DNA of 5,281 nucleotides. It comes from Lachnospiraceae bacterium UBA4317. GTDB lineage: Bacteria > Bacillota_A > Clostridia > Lachnospirales > Lachnospiraceae. Shown piece after piece: positions 1 through 5,137 of the stretch. The notes under the pieces were generated by a model. It did no database searches and had not been told where the DNA came from. It saw nothing but the letters and a program-made list of their open reading frames with translations. The position numbers and the translations under genes were made by a program. The DNA is taken from NCBI GenBank assembly GCA_002394525.1, contig DGUF01000279.1, positions 1 through 5,281 of the forward strand, in the 5' to 3' direction. The number at the start of each line of letters is the position of its first letter. Within the stretch, counting starts at the first letter, position 1.

Positions 1-1233
1 CGGATCTGTTCCTTTATGGGGATCCGGCAGTTTGTGTTTGCCGTCAACAAAATGGATCTGGCCGGCTACAGCAGGGAGACCTTTGATTCGATCGCCGGCC
101 AGGTCAGGGACCTATGCGGGAGCCTGGGGCTGGAGAACATACAGATCATCCCGATCTCGGCGACAGAGGGCGAAAATGTGACCCGCAGATCCGCCCTGAT
201 GGACTGGTATGCAGGTCCTCCGCTCCTGGAGTGGCTGGAGACGGTGAAGGTTGACGGACTTTCGGAGGAAGGCTTCTATATGCCTGTCCAGCGTGTATGC
301 CGGCCGGACCACACCTTCCGGGGCTTCCAGGGACAGATCGAGGCGGGCAGCGTCTGCGCGGGCGACCGGATCACCGTTCTGCCGGGGGGCGAAGAGGCCT
401 CTGTCGAAGCCGTCTATGTCGGCTGTCAGGAGGTCAAGGAGGCGGTGCGGGGGCAGCCCGCCATGCTGCGGCTGGCGAGGGAGGTGGACATCTCCCGGGG
501 CTGTGTCCTGGTGAAGGATACGGATATCCGCGTGGCTGATGTCTTTGATGCCACGCTCTTATGGATGCACAGCGGGATCCTCACGTCAGGCCGCGATTTT
601 CTGGCAAAGATCGGCACTAGGCTCATTCCCTGCAAGGTGTCGGAGATCCTCTATACGGTGGATGTCAATACCGGAGACCACCGCCGCCCGGTCTTCATGC
701 AGAAAAACGAGATCGCCCGCTGCCGGCTGGAGTTGTCCTCGCCGGTCGTTCTGGATCTCTTTTCCAGACACCGCACTCTGGGGGAGCTCATTTTGATCGA
801 CCGGGTCACCAATGCGACCTCTGCCTGCGGCGTGATCGAAGAGATCCGGGAATCGGAGGAACAACAAAAGCAAGGGATCACACCGCAGGTCCGGGCCCGT
901 AAGCTCGGGCAGACCCCCTATATCATTCTGGCGCAGACACCGGAGGAGGCAGCCGGATTTGAGGAGGAGCTGATCACCCAGGGGCTCCATACCATGGCGG
1001 TTGTGTTCACTAAGGACAAGGATGCTGACAGGGCTGTCTTTGCCGTCGACATCCTGCGCCAGGCGGGTCTCATAACAGTCGTCGCCTGCCCGCGCGGCCA
1101 GACGGGACTGGAAGAGCGTCTGCGGGAACTGGCCCCGGCCTCCCCGGCCGGCAGGATCCTGGACCTCCGTCCCGGCGGACCTGAGGAGGACAGACTGATG
1201 TATGAGAACACGGTCAATTATGTGTTCAGCTGA
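1..1233 (+). CDS. cysN: Sulfate adenylyltransferase subunit 1 (CysN), 5'-truncated by window edge, with extra C-terminal APS-kinase-like remnant
   Basis: This is the GTPase subunit of ATP sulfurylase, which with CysD couples GTP hydrolysis to formation of adenosine 5'-phosphosulfate from sulfate and ATP in the cytoplasm. The frame is open from base 1, so the first visible Met (base 16) is internal. The P-loop and DxxG motifs lie upstream of the window. Of 410 visible residues, NKMD (residues 16-19) is the G4 motif, SATEGENV (53-60) matches the CysN G5 region, and MDWYAGPPLLEWLETV (67-82) is a CysN-family signature. The EF-Tu-like beta-barrel domains span about 90-280 and end in ILIDRVTNATSACGVI. 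Residues about 300-410 extend beyond a normal CysN. They resemble a shortened APS kinase (AGLITVVA, then EERLREL) in which the GxSGxGKST P-loop is replaced by AQTPEEAAG. The next gene follows after 48 nt, so the two are probably co-transcribed. The CysN call is firm; the nature of the tail is inferred. Confidence 0.92.
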   Translation, partial: RICSFMGIRQFVFAVNKMDLAGYSRETFDSIAGQVRDLCGSLGLENIQIIPISATEGENVTRRSALMDWYAGPPLLEWLETVKVDGLSEEGFYMPVQRVCRPDHTFRGFQGQIEAGSVCAGDRITVLPGGEEASVEAVYVGCQEVKEAVRGQPAMLRLAREVDISRGCVLVKDTDIRVADVFDATLLWMHSGILTSGRDFLAKIGTRLIPCKVSEILYTVDVNTGDHRRPVFMQKNEIARCRLELSSPVVLDLFSRHRTLGELILIDRVTNATSACGVIEEIRESEEQQKQGITPQVRARKLGQTPYIILAQTPEEAAGFEEELITQGLHTMAVVFTKDKDADRAVFAVDILRQAGLITVVACPRGQTGLEERLRELAPASPAGRILDLRPGGPEEDRLMYENTVNYVFS

Positions 1234-1281
1234 GAGAAAGTCGACCGGGTGTGCACCGGTATGATGTGAAAGGAGGAAATC

Positions 1282-2163
1282 ATGGCAGCGGATTACGCGG
1301 CACTGAAGGCCGGCGGATTTATGCGTCAGAAACAAAAAGACAAATTTTCCATGCGCCTGCGGGTCGTCGGCGGGACCGTGACAGTCCGGCAGCTCAGGGC
1401 GATCGCGGAGGCGGCGGAGAAATACGGGCACAGCTATGTGCACCTGACCAGCCGCCAGGGCGTGGAGATCCCCTTTATAGGGCTGGAGGACATCGACGCG
1501 GTGAAGGACTTTCTCGCCGCGTCGGATGTAGAGCCCGGGGTCTGCGGCCCCCGTGTGCGGACGGTGACCGCCTGTCAGGGCGGCAGGTGTTGTCCGAGCG
1601 GATGCATCGACGCCCTGGAGATCGCAGAGGAGCTGGACAGACGGTATTTCGGCCGCCAGCTCCCCCACAAGTTCAAATTCGGTGTGACCGGATGCCAGAA
1701 CAACTGCCTCAAGGCGGAGGAAAACGACCTGGGGGTCAAGGGCGGCATGGTCATCGACTGGAAGCCGGAGGAATGTATTTTCTGCGGCGTGTGCGAAAAG
1801 GCCTGCCGGCGCGGCGCCATCCGGATCGCGGACGGACAGGTCCTCGCCGACCCGGAAAAGTGCAATCACTGCGGCAGATGTGTGAGCGCCTGTCCGACCG
1901 GGGCCTGGAAGGGCCGGGAGGGATATCTGGTCTCCTTTGGAGGGACCTTCGGCAACGATATCCAAAAAGGCCGGGAGCTGCTGCCCGTCATTCAGGACAG
2001 GGAGACCCTGCTTCGCGTCGCGGACGCGGCCATCGACTATTTTGATGAGAACGCCCTGCCCGGGGAGCGGTTCGCCAGGACCCTGGATCGTCTGGGCTGG
2101 GAGCCTTTCACCCGGAGAATCCTCGAAGCCTGGGAGGGCGCCGGGCCGTCGGATAATCCATGA
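1282..2163 (+). CDS. Siroheme sulfite reductase with two [4Fe-4S] ferredoxin clusters (Dsr-like/AsrC-like small form)
   Basis: Predicted to reduce sulfite to sulfide with six electrons at a siroheme-[4Fe-4S] centre in the cytoplasm. The 293-residue protein starts with a nitrite/sulfite reductase ferredoxin-like half domain; YVHLTSRQGVEIP (52-64) is the typical siroheme-pocket segment. The coupled cluster ligands are C98-x5-C104 and C138-x3-C142, the family pattern. A bacterial ferredoxin insert follows with two complete CxxCxxCxxxC sets: C165, C168, C171, C175 and C194, C197, C200, C204. About 90 residues follow the second set. The size and domain order match AsrC and the small Dsr-like proteins rather than the larger CysI hemoprotein. 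No AsrA, AsrB or CysJ-like partner is visible, so the ferredoxin insert probably takes electrons from a soluble donor. The start is set by AAAGGAGG (1269-1276), 5 nt before ATG. Downstream sulfur-carrier genes suggest that its sulfide feeds thiocarboxylate formation. The physiological substrate is inferred from context. Confidence 0.92.
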   Translation: MAADYAALKAGGFMRQKQKDKFSMRLRVVGGTVTVRQLRAIAEAAEKYGHSYVHLTSRQGVEIPFIGLEDIDAVKDFLAASDVEPGVCGPRVRTVTACQGGRCCPSGCIDALEIAEELDRRYFGRQLPHKFKFGVTGCQNNCLKAEENDLGVKGGMVIDWKPEECIFCGVCEKACRRGAIRIADGQVLADPEKCNHCGRCVSACPTGAWKGREGYLVSFGGTFGNDIQKGRELLPVIQDRETLLRVADAAIDYFDENALPGERFARTLDRLGWEPFTRRILEAWEGAGPSDNP

Positions 2164-2224
2164 AAGCAATGGAATGGTAAGTCCTTTCCGGCTGAGAGGT
2201 ATCTGACCGCCACAAATACATGAC

Positions 2225-2241
2225 AGGAGAGGAAAAAGGAG
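2225..2241 (+). promoter_or_regulatory. Ribosome binding region that decides the TusA-family start
   Basis: Two purine-rich Shine-Dalgarno-like stretches lie here: AGGAGAGG (2225-2232) and AGGAG (2237-2241). An in-frame ATG at 2220 lies upstream of both and has no suitable site of its own, so translation most likely starts at ATG 2244. The spacing is not ideal for either site (11 nt from the first, 2 nt from the second), so initiation may be weaker than at the neighbouring genes. Confidence 0.55.
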
Positions 2242-2243
2242 AA

Positions 2244-2483
2244 ATGTCAGAATACAAAATCACAGATACAGTGGATATCACAGACGTGGTCTGTCCGGTG
2301 ACTTTTGTCAAGGCCAAGGTCGCCCTGGAGGAGCTGGAGGAGGGGGAAATCCTCTCTGTCCATATGAACGACGGGGAGCCGGTCCAGAACGTGCCCCGCA
2401 GCATCAAGGAGGAGGGACACCGTGTGCTGAAGCTGGTCCACAACGAAGACGGGACCTTTGATCTCATCGTGCAGAAGGCATGA
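2244..2483 (+). CDS. TusA-family sulfurtransferase (SirA/YeeD-like)
   Basis: A 79-residue protein of the TusA fold (two-layer alpha/beta), a family that carries sulfur as a cysteine persulfide in the cytoplasm. The segment DITDVVCPVTFVKAKVALEE (11-30) holds the expected single reactive cysteine, C17, at the start of the first helix. It is followed by EGEILSVHMNDGEPVQNVPR, the usual central strand and loop of the family. The usual CPxP motif reads CPVT here, so the second proline is missing; the cysteine itself is kept. The length matches the family. Start 2244 is chosen over in-frame ATG 2220 because both Shine-Dalgarno-like stretches lie between them. It sits 80 nt after the sulfite reductase and 61 nt before the ThiS-like carrier, suggesting a role in moving reduced sulfur between them. 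The family call is strong. The partner and direction of sulfur flow are inferred. Confidence 0.92.
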   Translation: MSEYKITDTVDITDVVCPVTFVKAKVALEELEEGEILSVHMNDGEPVQNVPRSIKEEGHRVLKLVHNEDGTFDLIVQKA

Positions 2484-2521
2484 CACATGCGGAGCATGTG
2501 TTGCCGCTCTGGCGGGCGGCA
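2483..2521 (+). promoter_or_regulatory. Two adjacent intercistronic hairpins
   Basis: The 61-nt gap between the TusA-like gene and the sulfur carrier is almost filled by two tandem inverted repeats. The first has ACACATGC (2483-2490) pairing with GCATGTGT (2494-2501) over a 3-nt loop and begins on the last base of the TGA stop. The second has TGCCGC (2502-2507) pairing with GCGGCA (2516-2521) over an 8-nt loop. No T-run follows, so it does not look like an intrinsic terminator. It could stabilise or process the mRNA and set different levels for the carrier; this role is inferred. Confidence 0.4.
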
Positions 2522-2544
2522 TAGTTTAGAAAGGATGAAATAAT

Positions 2545-2754
2545 ATGAAGATCATTGTTGCAGGTGAAGAAAAAGAATATGCCGGCGGACTTTCTGTCGA
2601 AGACCTGATCCAGGCTGAAAATGTCGAGACGCCGCAGTATGTCACAGTGACGGTCAATGACTCCTTCCTCCCCAATACGGAGAGAGCGTCCCGGATCCTG
2701 CAGGAGGGGGACGTCGTGGAGTTTCTGTATTTTATGGGAGGCGGCAGCTGCTGA
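2545..2754 (+). CDS. ThiS/MoaD-like ubiquitin-fold sulfur carrier with a -Gly-Gly-Gly-Ser-Cys tail (HcyS-like)
   Basis: A 69-residue beta-grasp sulfur carrier. In this family the C-terminal Gly-Gly is adenylated by an E1-like enzyme and turned into a thiocarboxylate that donates sulfide. The sequence has the ThiS layout: an N-terminal strand (MKIIVAGEEKEY), a helix beginning SVEDLIQ (17-23), YVTVTVND (32-39) and EGDVVEFLYFMGGG (54-67). Normal ThiS and MoaD end exactly at Gly-Gly. Here G65-G66-G67 is followed by Ser68-Cys69, so the protein should need trimming before activation, as known for HcyS (extra Ala) and QbsE. The JAMM protease encoded two genes downstream is the obvious candidate. The Shine-Dalgarno is AAAGGA at about 2530-2535. 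The adenylating enzyme gene follows after 14 nt. A thiamine role is possible but less likely, since no thiG, thiH or thiE lies in the window. Confidence 0.92.
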   Translation: MKIIVAGEEKEYAGGLSVEDLIQAENVETPQYVTVTVNDSFLPNTERASRILQEGDVVEFLYFMGGGSC

Positions 2755-2768
2755 ATGAAAGGAGCAGA

Positions 2769-3575
2769 ATGGCTTTTACAAATGAACAGCTGGAGAGATA
2801 TTCCAGACACATCATCTTGAAAGAGATCGGTCCGAAGGGACAAAAGAAGCTGATGAACGCCAGGGTCCTGATCATCGGCGCGGGAGGGCTGGGCGCCCCG
2901 GCCGCCCTGTACCTGGCGGCGGCCGGGGTGGGAACGATCGGCATCGCGGACGCGGACGTCGTCGACCTGTCCAACCTGCAGCGGCAGGTCATCCATTCCA
3001 CGGCGGACATCGGCAGACCCAAGGTGGAGTCCGCCAGAGACTCCATGCTGGCGATCAATCCGGAGATCACGGTCAACCCCTATCATGAATACATCACATC
3101 GGAAAATATCAGCGGGATCATCCGGGACTACGATTTTATCCTGGACGGGACCGACAATTTCCCCGCCAAATTTCTGATCAACGACGCCTGTGTCCTTGAG
3201 GAGAAACCCTTCTCCCATGCGGGGATCATCCGCTTCGAGGGCCAGCTCATGACCTATGTCCCGGGCGAGGGCCCCTGCTATCGCTGCGTCTTTAAGGAGC
3301 CGCCGCCGAAAAATATGGTGCCCACCTGCAGAGAGGCCGGCGTGATCGGCGCCGTTGCGGGCGTGATCGGCTGCCTGCAGGCCATGGAGGCCGTCAAATA
3401 TATCACGGGCGCGGGAGACCTGCTGACCGGCCGGCTATTGACCTATGATGCCCTGAAAATGCAGTTTCGCACGATCCGCCTCCCCCGGGACAGCCACTGC
3501 GCCGTCTGCAGCAGTGAGCGAACGATCCATGCGCCGTTTGATTACGAATTGCCCTCCTGTGACCTGAAAAACTAA
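2769..3575 (+). CDS. E1-like sulfur-carrier adenylyltransferase, HesA/MoeB/ThiF family (HcyF-like)
   Basis: Predicted to use ATP-Mg to adenylate the C-terminal glycine of the carrier encoded just upstream, preparing it for attack by sulfide or a persulfide. The 268-residue protein has the full MoeB/ThiF core: YSRHIIL with R13, the nucleotide-binding GAGGLG (37-42), the DADVVDLSNLQRQ segment (61-73) with N69 and R72, K85, and DGTDN with D129. Two CxxC pairs, C170/C173 (CYRC) and C244/C247 (CAVC), form the structural zinc site. PTCREAG places C187 at the position of the conserved loop cysteine of ThiF/MoeB. There is no C-terminal rhodanese domain, so sulfur must come from another protein or free sulfide; the TusA-like protein and the sulfite reductase are both nearby. 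AAAGGAG (2758-2764) sits 4 nt before ATG. The family call is firm. The partner is inferred from adjacency. Confidence 0.94.
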   Translation: MAFTNEQLERYSRHIILKEIGPKGQKKLMNARVLIIGAGGLGAPAALYLAAAGVGTIGIADADVVDLSNLQRQVIHSTADIGRPKVESARDSMLAINPEITVNPYHEYITSENISGIIRDYDFILDGTDNFPAKFLINDACVLEEKPFSHAGIIRFEGQLMTYVPGEGPCYRCVFKEPPPKNMVPTCREAGVIGAVAGVIGCLQAMEAVKYITGAGDLLTGRLLTYDALKMQFRTIRLPRDSHCAVCSSERTIHAPFDYELPSCDLKN

Positions 3576-3673
3576 GTGAAAAAGACGAAAAAACAATTAA
3601 CTTAAGACGCAGTGTACTCGCGGGAAAGCGCAGGAGACTCTGTGCGCCGGTATGAACGGAAGAGGAGGGAGAG
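3576..3673 (+). other. 98-nt intergenic gap upstream of the JAMM protease gene
   Basis: This is the longest gap in the co-directional run. Its first third is A-rich (3577-3606) and its end carries a strong AGGAGGG (3663-3669), 4 nt before ATG 3674. I see no hairpin with a T-run and no convincing -35/-10 pair, so it is left as a spacer that might hold a weak internal promoter. Confidence 0.5.
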
Positions 3674-4093
3674 ATGATCTATCTGCAGTTGGAAGAATAT
3701 GAAAAGCTTCTGGAGCATGCCGTGAAGTGCCTTCCGGAAGAGGCCTGCGGCCTGATCGGAGGAATGAAGGATGACCGGGGAAACACTTATATTGAAAAAG
3801 TGTATCTGCTGGAAAACACAGACCACAGTGAAGAGCACTTTTCGCTGGATCCCCGGGGCCAGCTTACGGCTGTGAAAGAAATGAGGGCGAAGGGCTGGAA
3901 GCCCCTGGGCAACTGGCACAGCCATCCGGCCTCGCCCTCCCGCCCCAGCGAGGAGGACAAACGCCTGGCCTACGACAGCAGCGCCCTGTACCTGATCCTC
4001 TCTCTCATGGAGCGCGGAGCACCGGTCCTCAATGCATTTCACATCGAGGGCAGCCGCGTGGAAAAGGAAGAGATCCGGTATATACAGGGATGA
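3674..4093 (+). CDS. JAMM/MPN+ zinc metalloprotease, Mov34/PAD-1 M67 family (HcyD-like)
   Basis: A 139-residue stand-alone JAMM hydrolase, the bacterial type that cleaves isopeptide or peptide bonds after the Gly-Gly of ubiquitin-like sulfur carriers. The catalytic set is intact: E23 in PEEACGLIGG, then H82 and H84 in NWHSHP, S92 and D95, fitting E...HxH-x7-S-xx-D. The upstream carrier ends in -GGG-Ser-Cys, so one likely job is to remove the last residues and expose a diglycine. By analogy with HcyD and with Mec+ of Mycobacterium, a second job would be to hydrolyse the carrier-amino-acid adduct and release homocysteine or cysteine. The length is typical of this bacterial group, with no membrane segment or signal peptide. 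AGGAGGG at 3663-3669 sets the start. The LysR-type regulator follows after 15 nt. The enzyme class is firm; the substrate is inferred from neighbours. Confidence 0.94.
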   Translation: MIYLQLEEYEKLLEHAVKCLPEEACGLIGGMKDDRGNTYIEKVYLLENTDHSEEHFSLDPRGQLTAVKEMRAKGWKPLGNWHSHPASPSRPSEEDKRLAYDSSALYLILSLMERGAPVLNAFHIEGSRVEKEEIRYIQG

Positions 4094-4108
4094 TGAGCAG
4101 GTGATTTT

Positions 4109-5026
4109 ATGACGATACAACAGATCGAATATGTGCTGGCGGTCGCCGAGAGCAGGTCCATCAACAGTGCCTCCAGGACTCTCTTTATCTCCCAGTCGAG
4201 GCTGTCCGGAGCGATCCGGGAGCTGGAGGAGGAGATCGGGGTGACCATCTTTGCGCGAACGAACCGCGGGATCCGGGTCACGCCGGAGGGAGAGGAGTTC
4301 CTGGGATATGCAAGGCAGGTCATGGACCAGTTCCTTTTGATGGAGGACCGGTATCTGCGGACAGAAAAACGCCGCAGCCGGTTCTCTGTCTCCATGCAGC
4401 ACTACACCTTTGCCGTACAGGCTTTTATCCGGACAGTCCGCGCCTGCGGGACGGATCACTATGAATTTGCCGTCTATGAGACCCGCACCGGGGAGGTGAT
4501 CCGCAATGTCAGGACGCTGAAGAGCGAACTTGGAATTCTCTACCTCAACGATTTTAACAGGAGCGTCCTGACAAAACTGTTCAATGACTGCGGGATCGAC
4601 TTCATCCCGCTTTTTGACTGCCCGATCTCCGTCTATTTATGGAGGGAACACCCCCTGGCGGACCGGAGCGAGGTCAGCATCGAGCAGCTTGCTCCCTATC
4701 CCTGCATTTCCTTTGACCAGGGAGAGGAGAATTCTTTTTATTTCGCGGAGGAAGTCCTGAGCACCTACCATTACCGGCAGGTCATCCGGGTCAGCGACCG
4801 CGCGACCATTCTGAACATGATGGTGGGCCTGGGCGGTTATACGCTCTGCAGCGGGATCATCTGCGAGGAACTCAACGGAGATCTCTACCGCGCCATCCCC
4901 CTCCGCACACAGGAGAAGATGACCATCGGTTATATCAAAAAGAAACAGGTACCTCTCAGCAGCATTGCACAGAAGTACCTGGAAGAATTGAAAAATATAT
5001 CTGAAAAAAGTCTCACTTGTCATTGA
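4109..5026 (+). CDS. LysR-type transcriptional regulator (probable sulfur-assimilation regulator)
   Basis: A 305-residue full-length LysR-family protein. The N-terminal winged helix-turn-helix covers about residues 1-60, with the classic run SINSASRTLFISQSRLSGAI (17-36), then RELEEEIGVTIFART and RGIRVTPEGEEF. A linker helix (about 60-90) leads to the ligand-binding domain (about 92-295), which ends in segments typical of the family (MMVGLGGYTLCSGI, IGYIKKK). It lies 15 nt after the JAMM gene on the same strand, so it is probably read from the same transcript, and a weak AGGTG (4099-4103) precedes the ATG. Control of the sulfur genes around it is a reasonable guess. Family members such as CysB and CysL respond to O-acetylserine or related sulfur-state signals, but the effector cannot be read here. 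Several cysteines in the effector domain (C161, C171, C199, C247, C252) are noted without assigning a role. Confidence 0.95.
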   Translation: MTIQQIEYVLAVAESRSINSASRTLFISQSRLSGAIRELEEEIGVTIFARTNRGIRVTPEGEEFLGYARQVMDQFLLMEDRYLRTEKRRSRFSVSMQHYTFAVQAFIRTVRACGTDHYEFAVYETRTGEVIRNVRTLKSELGILYLNDFNRSVLTKLFNDCGIDFIPLFDCPISVYLWREHPLADRSEVSIEQLAPYPCISFDQGEENSFYFAEEVLSTYHYRQVIRVSDRATILNMMVGLGGYTLCSGIICEELNGDLYRAIPLRTQEKMTIGYIKKKQVPLSSIAQKYLEELKNISEKSLTCH

Positions 5027-5062
5027 AGATGCCGGAGTGCACTGGTACTCCGGCATCTTCAA
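5023..5062. terminator. Long hairpin between convergent genes, probable bidirectional terminator or mRNA 3'-end structure
   Basis: A perfect 16-bp inverted repeat, TTGAAGATGCCGGAGT (5023-5038) and ACTCCGGCATCTTCAA (5047-5062), extends inward by a G-U and a C-G pair to a 4-nt loop ACTG. The left arm overlaps the TGA stop of the LysR gene. Its place between converging genes fits a shared terminator. Neither side has a T-run directly after the stem: on the + strand a T6 comes 21 nt later (5084-5089), and on the - strand a T6 comes about 12 nt after the stem. It is therefore not a textbook intrinsic terminator. Confidence 0.6.
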
Positions 5063-5137
5063 CGGAAAAATTCGCAGGGGCGGTTTTTTGCTGGTATCAG
5101 GGCAGGCTTGTGCTCCTGCGCAGGCATCCGGTGCGCA

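Noticed and set aside
1244..1260. Short inverted repeat ACCGG/CCGGT between cysN and the sulfite reductase gene
   Set aside because: Only 5 bp of stem with no T-run. This is within chance for GC-rich sequence, and not enough to call a terminator or attenuator.
1251..2045. A 264-codon + strand frame overlapping the sulfite reductase
   Set aside because: It is an out-of-frame shadow, rich in Arg and Gly. The overlapping frame from 1282 has all the cluster cysteines and a good ribosome binding site.
586..2169. A 527-codon open frame on the - strand opposite cysN and the sulfite reductase gene
   Set aside because: It spans two well-supported + strand genes and the gap between them, shows no recognisable domain, and is rich in His, Asp, Arg and Gly as expected of an antisense frame over GC-rich codons.
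2220..2243. Start of the TusA-like gene at ATG 2220
   Set aside because: No Shine-Dalgarno lies at a usable distance upstream, and the extra eight residues (MTGEEKGE) simply translate the ribosome binding region of ATG 2244.
2545..3575. Thiamine (ThiS/ThiF) or molybdopterin (MoaD/MoeB) biosynthesis
   Set aside because: The folds match, but no other thiamine or molybdopterin gene is present. The carrier has residues after Gly-Gly, and the neighbours are sulfur-assimilation genes plus a JAMM protease, so a sulfur-amino-acid route fits better.
4637..5062. A 141-codon - strand frame opposite the LysR gene
   Set aside because: It lies antisense to a clear LysR ligand-binding domain, has no recognisable domain and runs through the hairpin. 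The real - strand gene is the MetY-like end at 5138-5281.
5115..5124. Palindrome CCTGCGCAGG downstream of the MetY-like stop codon
   Set aside because: A single 10-bp palindrome in a GC-rich stretch with no loop, T-run or repeat elsewhere in the window.
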